A stretch of 17,772 nt of DNA, taken from assembly GCA_964547975.1 (NCBI GenBank), contig CAZJRM010000105.1, positions 1 to 17,772 on the forward strand, in the 5' to 3' direction. Positions within the stretch are counted from its first letter, which is position 1; the number at the start of each line of letters is the position of its first letter. Positions 7,179 through 13,418 of this stretch are shown one piece after another. The DNA comes from CAYJPV01 sp964547975. Lineage in GTDB: Bacteria > Acidobacteriota > Vicinamibacteria > Vicinamibacterales > JAKQTR01. The notes below the pieces were generated by a model, which saw nothing but the letters and a program-made list of their open reading frames with translations, did no database searches and was not told where the DNA came from. A program made the translations under genes and the position numbers.

Positions 7179-8042
7179 GGCGGTGCGGCGCCAGTTCGTG
7201 AACGTCGTCTTGCAGTCCACCTTCCCGCCCGTGGTGTCGTAGCGCTCACGCATCGTGGTCGGAACGAGGAAGCCGAGGGCCGCGTCCGGCGCAAACTCGA
7301 CATCGACACGCATCTGTTCCATGCTGAGCCCGCTGCCGAGTTCGAGTTTCGTGCGCAGGACGCGACCGTCCCGCGGATCGATCCAGAAGGTGCCGTGGGC
7401 CGGCACCTGCACGTTGCCGGTCGACTTCAGGAGCGACGGCGTCTTCTCTTCGAGGTACGTCACCTTCCATGTCAGGATGCCGCCAACCTTCTCCTCGCCG
7501 TCCTTCTTGAACTGCACGCGGGGCTGCTGGTCGGCCCGCAGCAGGGCCATGGTCGTCCAGGCCGCGTGCACGTCGCGCGGAAACGGTCCAATCGTCGTCT
7601 GGCGGGACGCGTCGCGCCACGCGGGCCACTCGCGGGCCAGCGTCGCCGGATCGGCCGCGAGACGTTCGAGCCTGCCAGCCTCGCCGCCGGACGGCTTGCC
7701 GTCGACCTCGAACGTGTGGCGGACGCCGGACCACACGAGCGGCGCCTCGGGGCGACGCACGAGGAGGACGTCACTGCGGCTGGTGCGTTTCGACTTGGTG
7801 GTATGGCCCTCGATGAGGGTGTTGTCGACACCGCCCCGCTGGCCGAGGATGCTCCCGCCCAGGTTCTTGCTGACCTCGGCGTGCTGCGCGTACTCTTCGG
7901 TGACGACCACGGTCGCCAGCGACGACTCGATCGACGCCACGTACTGGGCCGCCTTGGCCAGCACGTCGGCCAACGCCGGCGCCTGCGCCACGAGGGTCGC
8001 TCCCCCCAGAATCACCACGCTCGTCAGTACGGCTCGACGCAT
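7170..8042 (-). CDS. Exported protein of unknown function
   Basis: A 290-residue protein with a signal peptide (MRRAVLTSVVILGGATLVAQA, cut near APA) followed by a helical start, VLAKAAQYVASIESSLATVVVTEEY. The rest looks beta-rich, with segments such as FWIDPRDGRVLRTKLEL, MRVDVEFAPDAALGFLVPTTMRERY and a single Cys near the end (GKVDCKTTFTNWR). I recall similar secreted proteins beginning 'VLAxAAxYV...VVAEExY' from acidobacterial genomes but know of no assigned function. The overall style, with strands closing in a 'WIDPxxGRVLRT' element, is like outer-membrane lipoprotein carrier (LolA/LolB-like) folds; this is speculative. The ATG at 8042 has a strong Shine-Dalgarno (GGAGGA, 5 nt upstream) and a TATAAT box before it. 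The frame stays open upstream to 8459, but that part overlaps the MazG-like gene and is not coding. It lies ahead of the efflux operon on the same strand. Confidence 0.82.
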   Translation of the reverse strand: MRRAVLTSVVILGGATLVAQAPALADVLAKAAQYVASIESSLATVVVTEEYAQHAEVSKNLGGSILGQRGGVDNTLIEGHTTKSKRTSRSDVLLVRRPEAPLVWSGVRHTFEVDGKPSGGEAGRLERLAADPATLAREWPAWRDASRQTTIGPFPRDVHAAWTTMALLRADQQPRVQFKKDGEEKVGGILTWKVTYLEEKTPSLLKSTGNVQVPAHGTFWIDPRDGRVLRTKLELGSGLSMEQMRVDVEFAPDAALGFLVPTTMRERYDTTGGKVDCKTTFTNWRRTAAR

Positions 8043-8066
8043 CGGCTCCTCCGCGTTGACGCCGCG

Positions 8067-8072
8067 ATTATA
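8067..8072 (-). promoter_or_regulatory. -10 box TATAAT for the exported unknown protein
   Basis: Perfect TATAAT on the minus strand, placing a transcription start near 8060 and leaving a short leader of about 18 nt that contains the GGAGGA ribosome binding site. No good -35 hexamer is visible at 16-18 bp. Confidence 0.55.
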
Positions 8073-8146
8073 GCGGCTGGCGGAGCCGAGGCGTCGCCCC
8101 GGTTCCCCCGGATTGGCGACGGCGGACATCGGAGTTCCCGGTCGCG

Positions 8147-8175
8147 TTGTGCGGCGCCACCGCCGCGGGTACGAT
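8147..8175 (+). promoter_or_regulatory. Sigma70-type promoter of the mazG-like/rsmH pair, with a palindrome over the -10 box
   Basis: TTGTGC (8147-8152), a 17-bp spacer, and TACGAT (8170-8175). The start point about 7 nt downstream is the A of the ATG at 8182, so the mRNA may be leaderless, in line with the lack of any Shine-Dalgarno motif. The -10 box lies inside a perfect inverted repeat GCGGGTA-CGA-TACCCGC (8165-8181), which could be a repressor site. Confidence 0.55.
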
Positions 8176-8181
8176 ACCCGC

Positions 8182-8532
8182 ATGGAGAACACGATTGCGG
8201 CGCTGACCGCCGAGATCCTCGCGTTCCGCGACGCCCGGGACTGGAAGCAGTTCCACAATCCCAAGGAACTCGCCATCGCCATCACTGCCGAGGCGGGAGA
8301 ACTGCTCCAGCACTTCGTCTGGCAGAGCCACGCCCAGTCGGATCGCCGCGTCCTCGACCGACGCGCCGAGATCGAATCCGAGATGGCCGACGTGGCCATC
8401 CTGCTCTTCGAGCTGGCCGAGAACTGCGGGGTCGACCTCGCCGCCGCGATGCGCGCCAAGCTGGCGCGGAACGAGGTCCGCTACCCGGTGGAGAAGGCCC
8501 GGGGCTCGAACGCGAAGTACAACGAGCTGTGA
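8182..8532 (+). CDS. MazG-like nucleotide pyrophosphohydrolase (RS21-C6/dCTPase type)
   Basis: A 116-residue all-alpha NTP pyrophosphatase, cleaving (d)NTPs to the monophosphate and pyrophosphate as cytoplasmic house-cleaning of the nucleotide pool. The two-part Mg-binding signature of the MazG superfamily is intact: E37-A-G-E40 in ITAEAGELLQHF and E67-M-A-D70 in EIESEMADVAILLFEL. The N-terminal FRDARDWKQFHNPKELAIAI closely matches short single-domain iMazG/dCTP pyrophosphatase 1 proteins, so dCTP or modified dCTP is a plausible substrate (family knowledge). The frame is open further upstream (8113), but the ATG at 8182 starts at the conserved N-terminus and sits at the predicted transcription start. 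The stop overlaps rsmH by 4 bp (GTGA), so the two are probably translationally coupled. Confidence 0.92.
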   Translation: MENTIAALTAEILAFRDARDWKQFHNPKELAIAITAEAGELLQHFVWQSHAQSDRRVLDRRAEIESEMADVAILLFELAENCGVDLAAAMRAKLARNEVRYPVEKARGSNAKYNEL

Positions 8533-9560
8533 GCGACCAGCCTCCCGCCCCGCATCGTCGTCGCACCCGGTACGCGGGGACGCATCCACGCCGTTTCCAC
8601 GAGAAGTACAAGGAACTCGCGCCCGAACGGTATGCCGAAACCGTGGCGAAGGTGCTCGCGTCTGGCAAGACGCCCGCGGGTTCACACGTGCCGATCATGG
8701 TGGCGGAACTGCTCGAGGTGCTGGCGCCGCGCCCCGGGAACGTCGCCGTCGACGCGACGCTGGGCCACGGCGGCCACGCACGGGCACTGCTGGAGCGGAT
8801 CCAGCCGGGTGGGCTGCTGCTCGGCCTCGACGTCGACCCGATCGAACTGCCGCGCACCGAAGTACGCCTGCGGCAGCTCGGCTACGACGGCTCCACCTTC
8901 CGCGTCCGGCGCACCAACTTCGCAGGCTTGCCACAGGCGCTGGCCGCCGAAGGCCTCGAGGCGGCGCAGGTGATCCTCGCCGACCTCGGCGTGTCGTCCA
9001 TGCAGATCGACACCCCCGAACGCGGGTTCTCGGTCAAAGTGGAGGGTCCGCTCGACATGCGGATGAATCCGCAACGGGGCCAGCCGGCGTCCGCGTGGCT
9101 GGCCCGCGCCACCGCCCACGAGTTCGCGCGTGTGTTGGCGGACGCCGCGGACGAACCGGACGCCGACGTGCTGGCCGCCGCCCTGGCGGGCCGTACCTTC
9201 GCGACGACGATGGCGCTGGCTGATGCGATTCGGGACGCGAGACCTCACGCCGCCGAGGAGGCGCACGCGCTGACGATCCGCCGGGTGTTTCAGGCGCTGC
9301 GTATCGTCATCAACGACGAGTTCGGCGCGCTGGACATGCTGCTGCGGCACCTCCCGGCGTGCCTGTCGCCGGGCGGGCGTGTCGCCATCCTCAGCTTCCA
9401 CTCGGGCGAGGACCGCCGCGTGAAACGCGCGTTCGAGGCGGGTCTCCGGGCGGGACGCTATGCGGCCGTGAGCGACGGCGTGGTGAGGCCAGGGGCCGCC
9501 GAACGGCGTGACAACCCGCGCGCCGCGGCCGCGAAGCTCCGCTGGGCGCGGAAGGGGTGA
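8529..9560 (+). CDS. rsmH: 16S rRNA (cytosine-1402 N4)-methyltransferase RsmH, long form
   Basis: Methylates N4 of C1402 in the 30S decoding centre using S-adenosylmethionine. The Rossmann motif I DATLGHGGHA starts at residue 75. Further RsmH landmarks are ILADLGVSSMQID, GPLDMRM, RRVFQALRIVINDEFGAL, PGGRVAILSFHSGEDRRVKRAF and the NPRAAAAKLRWARKG end. It carries about 55 extra N-terminal residues (RYAGTHPRRFHEKYKEL...GKTPAGSHVPIMV) ahead of the usual start, a feature of a long RsmH subgroup I recall from several non-proteobacterial phyla; here HSGEDR replaces the common HSLEDR. The start is a GTG inside the overlap with the MazG-like stop. The extension is conserved in kind, so a start at the internal M57 is unlikely. 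It is not in a dcw cluster: no mraZ, ftsL or ftsI is nearby. A strong hairpin follows the stop. Confidence 0.94.
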   Translation: MSDQPPAPHRRRTRYAGTHPRRFHEKYKELAPERYAETVAKVLASGKTPAGSHVPIMVAELLEVLAPRPGNVAVDATLGHGGHARALLERIQPGGLLLGLDVDPIELPRTEVRLRQLGYDGSTFRVRRTNFAGLPQALAAEGLEAAQVILADLGVSSMQIDTPERGFSVKVEGPLDMRMNPQRGQPASAWLARATAHEFARVLADAADEPDADVLAAALAGRTFATTMALADAIRDARPHAAEEAHALTIRRVFQALRIVINDEFGALDMLLRHLPACLSPGGRVAILSFHSGEDRRVKRAFEAGLRAGRYAAVSDGVVRPGAAERRDNPRAAAAKLRWARKG

Positions 9561-9564
9561 CACA

Positions 9565-9603
9565 CGAAGGGCCCGGGGCGCACGCAGCGCCCCGGGCCCT
9601 TCG
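9565..9603. terminator. 17-bp hairpin after rsmH, likely bidirectional terminator
   Basis: Left arm 9565-9581 (CGAAGGGCCCGGGGCGC), 5-nt loop ACGCA, right arm 9587-9603, all 17 pairs perfect. It begins 4 bp after the rsmH stop. The downstream sequence is pyrimidine-rich but has no clean U run, so it may work as a Rho-aided or structure-only terminator. It separates rsmH from the convergent oxidoreductase gene. Confidence 0.75.
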
Positions 9604-9713
9604 TTCGGCTCTCGGCTTTCGGCTTTCGGCGTCGGTCTCTTCCCTTGCCTCTCGCCTCTCGCCTTTTCCCTGTTCCCTTTCCCTCTTCCCTATCGCCTAT
9701 TCCCTGTTCCCTG
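9604..9713. repeat. Degenerate 7-bp tandem repeats (polypyrimidine/polypurine tract)
   Basis: About 110 bp with a 7-base period and strong strand asymmetry: first CGGCTTT-type units (CGGCTCT, CGGCTTT, CGGCTTT), then CCTCTCG twice, then TTCCCTR-type units (TTCCCTG, TTCCCTA, TTCCCTG). On the minus strand it reads as repeated GGGAACA/GGGAATA and directly follows the oxidoreductase stop codon, so it would be a purine-rich 3' UTR with several GG/GGG runs. It resembles the heptameric short tandemly repeated repetitive (STRR) sequences of cyanobacteria in form only. Confidence 0.65.
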
Positions 9714-11147
9714 CTACAGCGTCCATCCCTGTCGGTACTCGTGCTGGACGGCCTTGTTGGCCTCTTCGTTGTTCGTGAACTTCAGCGCCTTGCCGTCCCA
9801 CAGCAGCTTCTGGCCGGCGAACTTCGCGGCCACGTTGCCGAGGGCGATCGTCTCGGTGAACGGTCCCGAGTAGTCGAAGTTCGACGTCGGCTTGGTCTTG
9901 CCGAGGATGCCGTCGATCCAGTTCTGCTCGTGGGTCCCTTCGACGCGGGCAATCGTCTTCTTGGGGCGCTTGTACTGCTGGAACTTCGATTCGGGGATGA
10001 TGCGCGGACTCTCGGAGTAGGTCTCGCACATGATCTTGCCCTTTTCGCCCACGAAGATCGTTCCGCTTTCGGGCAGGCGGCGATCCATCTCGAGTTCTTC
10101 GGGCCGTTCCGGCAGGATGCCGCCGTCGTACCAGTGGAGCTTGAGCGGCGGCAACTTCTTGCCGCGCGCGTCGAGGCGTTCGGGGAACTGGTAGTGCACG
10201 ACGCACGCCGGCGGGAAGCTGTCGTCGAACTTGAGGCGGCGGCTGCCGCCCCACGTGCCGTCTTCACGAATGACCGCGACGACACTCGTCGACTGATAGG
10301 CGAGGATGCTCGTGGGGTACCCGAGCTTGAGGCTCTGGTAGGAGGCGTCCATGACGTGGCACGCCATGTCGCCAAGGGCCCCGGCGCCGAAGTCCCACCA
10401 CGCGCGCCAGCTGAACGGGTGGTAGGCGTTGTGGTAGGGCCGCATCTGTGCGGGTCCGATCCACAGGTCCCAGTCGAGACCATCGGGGACGGCCGGGGTG
10501 TCGGTCGGGCGCGACTGGCCCTGCGGCCACACGGGACGGTTCGTCCAGCAGTGGACCTCGTGCACCTTGCCGATGGCGCCGTCGGTGATCCACTCCTCGA
10601 TCAGGCGGACGCCTTCGCCCGAGTGGCCCTGGTTCCCCATCTGGGTGACGACCTTGTACTTGCGCGCGGCTTCGGTGAGCGCGCGGGCTTCGGACACGGT
10701 GCGCGTGAGCGGCTTCTGGACGTACACGTGTTTGCCGAGTTGCATCGAGGCCATGGCGATGACGGCATGCGCGTGGTCGGGTGTGGCCACGATGACGCCG
10801 TCGATGTCCTTCTGCTTCTCGAGCATCACGCGGTAGTCCTTGTAGCGGACCGCCTTGGGATTCTCCTCGAGGATCTTGGAGCGCGCGGCGGCGCGGCGGG
10901 CGACTTCGCTGTCGTCCACGTCGCAGAGCGCCACGATGTTGGCCACCTTGGAAGCGTTACGCGTGTTGGACGTGCCCATGCCGTGCATGAAGCCGACGGT
11001 GGCGATGTTGGGCCGGTCGCTGGGTGCCTGGTATCCAGGCCCGCCAAGCACCCGGCGCGGGACGATCATGAAGCCCGCGGCCGCAGCGACGCTGCCGACG
11101 AACGTGCGGCGCGAGAGGACCAGCGGTGAAGTGTCCTTGTCTTCCAT
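9714..11147 (-). CDS. Tat-exported Gfo/Idh/MocA-family NAD(P)-dependent oxidoreductase
   Basis: A 477-residue sugar or cyclitol dehydrogenase-like protein. The N-terminus is a twin-arginine signal (SRRTFVGSVAAAAGFMIVP, S12-R13-R14), so it is exported folded, presumably with its cofactor bound. The Rossmann part follows (IATVGFMHGMGTSNTRNASKVANIVALCDVD), though the usual GxGxxG is altered to GFMHGMG. The catalytic-loop Lys is in VYVQKPLTR, QKP replacing the classic EKP. The C-terminal substrate-binding domain contains WDLWIGPAQMRPYHNAYHPFSWRAWWDFGAGALGDMACHVMD, typical of secreted family members in Acidobacteria, Planctomycetes and Bacteroidetes. The substrate cannot be told. The ATG has GGAG 7 nt upstream. 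Transcribed divergently from the FadR-type regulator across 610 bp holding candidate operators, and convergent with rsmH. Confidence 0.93.
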   Translation of the reverse strand: MEDKDTSPLVLSRRTFVGSVAAAAGFMIVPRRVLGGPGYQAPSDRPNIATVGFMHGMGTSNTRNASKVANIVALCDVDDSEVARRAAARSKILEENPKAVRYKDYRVMLEKQKDIDGVIVATPDHAHAVIAMASMQLGKHVYVQKPLTRTVSEARALTEAARKYKVVTQMGNQGHSGEGVRLIEEWITDGAIGKVHEVHCWTNRPVWPQGQSRPTDTPAVPDGLDWDLWIGPAQMRPYHNAYHPFSWRAWWDFGAGALGDMACHVMDASYQSLKLGYPTSILAYQSTSVVAVIREDGTWGGSRRLKFDDSFPPACVVHYQFPERLDARGKKLPPLKLHWYDGGILPERPEELEMDRRLPESGTIFVGEKGKIMCETYSESPRIIPESKFQQYKRPKKTIARVEGTHEQNWIDGILGKTKPTSNFDYSGPFTETIALGNVAAKFAGQKLLWDGKALKFTNNEEANKAVQHEYRQGWTL

Positions 11148-11182
11148 TGTGTGTCTCCGGCTAGAACCCTGATCGGCGTTGA

Positions 11183-11206
11183 TGACAGGCGCCCGGGCGG
11201 CTGTCA
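11183..11206. repeat. 24-bp near-perfect palindrome in the oxidoreductase leader
   Basis: Outer arms TGACAG (11183-11188) and CTGTCA (11201-11206) flank the inner palindrome CGCCCGGGCG; only the one symmetric G/G pair breaks the match (22 of 24 positions). It lies 36 bp before the oxidoreductase ATG, so it could be an operator or, in RNA, a strong hairpin in the leader. Confidence 0.55.
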
Positions 11207-11232
11207 GGACCGCTGCCGGGACGCTGCCGCAG

Positions 11233-11238
11233 ATATTA
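11233..11238 (-). promoter_or_regulatory. Possible -10 box (TAATAT) for the Gfo/Idh/MocA oxidoreductase gene
   Basis: TAATAT on the minus strand is the best -10 match upstream of the oxidoreductase. No recognisable -35 hexamer accompanies it. It would give a leader of about 80 nt that includes the 24-bp palindrome. Confidence 0.3.
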
Positions 11239-11303
11239 CCCGCAGCGGACGTTTTCGGGGATGGAAAAACGCCGGTGGTGCGACCGCTGCGGATGGAACG
11301 AAC

Positions 11304-11339
11304 CGGGGCCGAACCACCGAGTCCGGCGATTCGGCCCCG
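11304..11339. repeat. Inverted repeat with 10-bp arms and 16-nt loop
   Basis: CGGGGCCGAA (11304-11313) pairs perfectly with TTCGGCCCCG (11330-11339). There is no T run on either side. It lies in the middle of the divergent region and its role is unknown. Confidence 0.4.
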
Positions 11340-11425
11340 TCGCGGCGTCGGGGTGGTGGTGGAGACGCCAGCGAATCGAAACGGGCCCTCGGCGCGAGTG
11401 CGTCAGGCTGTTGCCAGACCGCAAC

Positions 11426-11436
11426 TGGTCACACCA
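11426..11436. promoter_or_regulatory. FadR-subfamily operator match 1 (TGGTCACACCA)
   Basis: Matches the TNGTNNNACNA pattern of FadR-subfamily GntR regulators with the fully symmetric arms TGGT/ACCA. It lies between the oxidoreductase and the FadR-type gene. Confidence 0.5.
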
Positions 11437-11546
11437 AGGACGGTGACAAGACGAGAGTAAATCTCACCAGGTATCGACCTGTCAAGCGTGATTATCCAAC
11501 AATATGCTCAGAAGTCGCCTGACTCTGGCAACCCTGCGGAAGCGCT

Positions 11547-11557
11547 TGGTCTGACCA
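11547..11557. promoter_or_regulatory. FadR-subfamily operator match 2 (TGGTCTGACCA)
   Basis: Perfect palindrome TGGTC-T-GACCA, a textbook FadR/PdhR/LldR-like core, about 150 bp upstream of the regulator's predicted transcription start. Centre to centre it is 121 bp from match 1. Confidence 0.6.
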
Positions 11558-11690
11558 CAAGTGCCACAGAAACGCTGGGTCACCTCTCGAACTTGTTCAA
11601 CAGTGCCCCTCGATTCCCTCCAGAACAACGCCGTGTGCTGAGGAGTGGCATTGCCATCTCTTTTCTTCTGCGACGATTCGTTACAGTTTC

Positions 11691-11699
11691 TGCTAGAAT
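11691..11699 (+). promoter_or_regulatory. Extended -10 promoter of the GntR/FadR-type gene
   Basis: TGC-TAGAAT is an extended -10 element, predicting a transcription start near 11706 and a leader of about 52 nt before the GTG at 11758. No clear -35 hexamer is visible. Confidence 0.5.
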
Positions 11700-11730
11700 C
11701 CGCCCACTCGCCCCCCCACGTCATCCCGAT

Positions 11731-11741
11731 TGGTCTTACCT
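11731..11741. promoter_or_regulatory. FadR-subfamily operator match 3 (TGGTCTTACCT), one mismatch
   Basis: TGGTNNNACC with the final A replaced by T, about 25-35 bp downstream of the regulator's predicted transcription start, where a bound repressor would block elongation. Its place suggests autorepression. Confidence 0.45.
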
Positions 11742-11757
11742 TGAATTGGGGCGCCCT

Positions 11758-12492
11758 GTGAATAGCGTGAGAAAGGTCCCGGCTTCCGACCTCGTCGTCG
11801 CGAAAATCAAGACCGCCATCGAGCAGGGCGAACTCCGCTCCGGCGATCGTCTCGACCCGGAACGCGAACTCGCCATCCGCTTCGGCGTCAGTCGGCCCAG
11901 CCTCCGCTCCGGCCTCAAGACCCTCGCCGGCATGGGCGTCGTCCAGATTCGCCGAGGCGCCGGCACCTTCATTACCGCCGGGCCGCCGGCCCTCGGCTCG
12001 GAGCCCCTCGACTTCCTGGCCGCCTTGCACGGCATCTCCCGCAAACAGCTCTTCGAGGCCCGCACGGCGCTCGAAGTCTCCGTGGCCGGCTTTGCCGCCG
12101 AGCGTGCCACCGCCGACCACCTCGTTGCCATCGGCGACGAGACCGTCGCCATGTTCGGCGCCCTCGACGACCCCGACACCTTCCTCATCCACGACATCCG
12201 CTTCCATCGCGCCGTCGCCGCGGCGTCCGACAACCCCGCCATGTCCGCCATGGTCGAGATGGTCGCGTCGCTCTTTCAGAAGGTGCGGCAGCGTACGATT
12301 CGCTGGGCCCAGGACCTGCACGACGCCGCCGACGAACACCGCGCGATCTACCAGGCCATTCGCAGCCACGACCCCGAACGCGCGCGCCAGGCCATGGCCG
12401 CGCACCTGCGGCGCGCGGAACACACGCAGACCGGGGAAACCGTCCACCCGGGCACAGACGACACGAAGGGACCGCAGGACGCGGAAGACTGA
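11758..12492 (+). CDS. FadR-subfamily GntR transcriptional regulator (wHTH + FCD)
   Basis: A 244-residue DNA-binding regulator. The N-terminal winged helix-turn-helix spans about residues 9-75: SDLVVAKIKTAIEQGELRSGDRL, then DPERELAIRFGVSRPSLRSGLKTL and the wing GMGVVQIRRGAGTFI. The helical FCD ligand domain follows, with the expected metal or carboxylate ligands: Asp and His in HDIRFHRAVA, His in DEHRAIYQAI and His in AAHLRRA. FCD regulators usually respond to organic acids, sugar acids or fatty acyl-CoA; which one is unknown here. The start is the GTG at 11758 (GGGG about 6 nt upstream), since the open frame upstream to 11488 crosses the promoter and operators and has no protein character. 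GTG 11767 is an alternative. Expected targets are itself and perhaps the divergent oxidoreductase. Convergent with the glycosyltransferase, 12 bp apart. Confidence 0.92.
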   Translation: MNSVRKVPASDLVVAKIKTAIEQGELRSGDRLDPERELAIRFGVSRPSLRSGLKTLAGMGVVQIRRGAGTFITAGPPALGSEPLDFLAALHGISRKQLFEARTALEVSVAGFAAERATADHLVAIGDETVAMFGALDDPDTFLIHDIRFHRAVAAASDNPAMSAMVEMVASLFQKVRQRTIRWAQDLHDAADEHRAIYQAIRSHDPERARQAMAAHLRRAEHTQTGETVHPGTDDTKGPQDAED

Positions 12493-12504
12493 CGCCGTCC
12501 CGGG

Positions 12505-13266
12505 TCAGGGCCGCTGACGCGAGATCGTGACGAGATCGACGAACGCGCGGAGGAAGTCCCAGGGACGCAGCTTGGACCCGCGCGCGTGGTGCCAGCTCCG
12601 CAGGGCCACCTCGTAGATCCGTTCGCGACGCGCAGGTGCTCCCTCCGCCGCGGGCGTGTCGAGATACCGCGCCAGCACCTCCACGTCGAAGATCCAGCGG
12701 CTCACGAACGGCCGGCTGAAGAGGTCGCGGACGGTCCCGGACGCGCGGAGCACTTTCGCGCCGCACTGCGTGTCGTAGACGGGCAGGCCCAGTGTCACCG
12801 ACACGGCGGTCGCGAATACGCGGCCCAGGTAGTGCCGCCACGCCTGGCGCCGGATATCGCGCCCCATCAGCTTCACGCGCGATCCAAGCAGCACGTCGAG
12901 ATCGGGGCGGCCCGCCGCCAGCGCCAGGAAGTCGTCTGCGGCCTCGAGGGGCGTGGACAGGTCGGCGTCCCAGAAGCCGACGAACTCCGGATGCCGGGCG
13001 AACGCCTCGAGCATCCCCATCCGCACGGCTTCGGCCTTCCCGGCGTTGCGCTCGAGCCGCAGCACCGCGCACGCGTCTGGCGCCGCCTCGCACACGCGTG
13101 TCAACACGGCAGACGTACCGTCCGTGCTCCCGTCGTCCACGAACAGCAGGTGAACCGACGGTCTCGACGCCGCGAACCGGACGAACGCCTCCGGCACGAG
13201 GCGTGACGCCTCGTTGAAACACGGCACCACCAGCACGAGGTCGGGTCGAGGCGCGTCGTCGGCCAT
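12505..13266 (-). CDS. Family 2 glycosyltransferase, Alg5/DPM1-like
   Basis: A 253-residue GT-A fold enzyme transferring a sugar from a nucleotide sugar, probably to a polyprenyl phosphate at the inner face of the membrane. Motifs run in order: VVPCFNEASRL (13-23), VDDGSTDG (43-50), LERNAGKAEAVRMGM, FWDADLSTP with the DxD motif at D100-A-D102, GSRVKLMGRDIRRQAWRHYLGR, YDTQCGAKVLR and WIFDVEVLARY. The set matches dolichyl-phosphate glucosyl- or mannosyltransferase-like proteins, which supply lipid-linked sugars to GT-C enzymes. No transmembrane segment is evident. The ATG is the only start possible after an in-frame stop 4 codons upstream, yet its GGAG directly touches the ATG, too close for normal use. 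An Agl23-type protein with a GT-C-like fold lies 2.7 kb away, but the genes are not in one operon. Confidence 0.9.
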   Translation of the reverse strand: MADDAPRPDLVLVVPCFNEASRLVPEAFVRFAASRPSVHLLFVDDGSTDGTSAVLTRVCEAAPDACAVLRLERNAGKAEAVRMGMLEAFARHPEFVGFWDADLSTPLEAADDFLALAAGRPDLDVLLGSRVKLMGRDIRRQAWRHYLGRVFATAVSVTLGLPVYDTQCGAKVLRASGTVRDLFSRPFVSRWIFDVEVLARYLDTPAAEGAPARRERIYEVALRSWHHARGSKLRPWDFLRAFVDLVTISRQRP

Positions 13267-13347
13267 CTCCGGATGTCACACTGCCACAGGAAGCCCGGCG
13301 CCCGCAACCATTCGCGCACGATTCGCGTCGGCGCTGCCGGGATCGCG

Positions 13348-13353
13348 TAGAAT
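13348..13353 (+). promoter_or_regulatory. Possible -10 box (TAGAAT) for the ThuA-like gene
   Basis: TAGAAT lies 65 bp upstream of the ThuA-like ATG in the divergent gap after the glycosyltransferase. No good -35 is visible; ATTCGCG is repeated 11 bp apart just upstream (13320-13337). Confidence 0.35.
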
Positions 13354-13418
13354 CGTGAGCCGGCGGGAGGGTTCCGGCATGTCGGAGAGACCGTGCGCCC
13401 GCCGATGGAGGATGGATC

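Larger units (their letters stand above)
11148..11757. other. Divergent intergenic regulatory region (610 bp), no gene seen
   Basis: Short open frames here (for example 11151-11522 and the frame running into the regulator from 11488) resemble no protein and lack ribosome binding sites. The right half is noticeably less GC-rich than the genes. It holds candidate promoters in both directions, a 24-bp palindrome, a 10-bp-stem inverted repeat and three FadR-type operator matches, each listed separately. CAGGT-ATCG-ACCTG at 11468-11481 is a further short palindrome. Confidence 0.7.

Noticed and set aside
8043..8459. N-terminal extension of the exported unknown protein
   Set aside because: It would bypass a clear signal peptide with a strong Shine-Dalgarno and overlap the MazG-like gene antisense.
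11151..11522. Small plus-strand frames in the divergent gap (up to 123 codons)
   Set aside because: No ribosome binding site, no recognisable domain, and they cross two inverted repeats.
11488..11757. Open in-frame N-terminal extension of the GntR regulator by 90 codons
   Set aside because: The segment contains an extended -10 promoter and operator matches, has no protein character, and GntR proteins begin close to the winged helix.
11482..12447. A 321-codon Gly/Glu/Asp-rich minus-strand frame opposite the GntR regulator
   Set aside because: Antisense shadow; it also runs through the promoter and operator region and matches no family.
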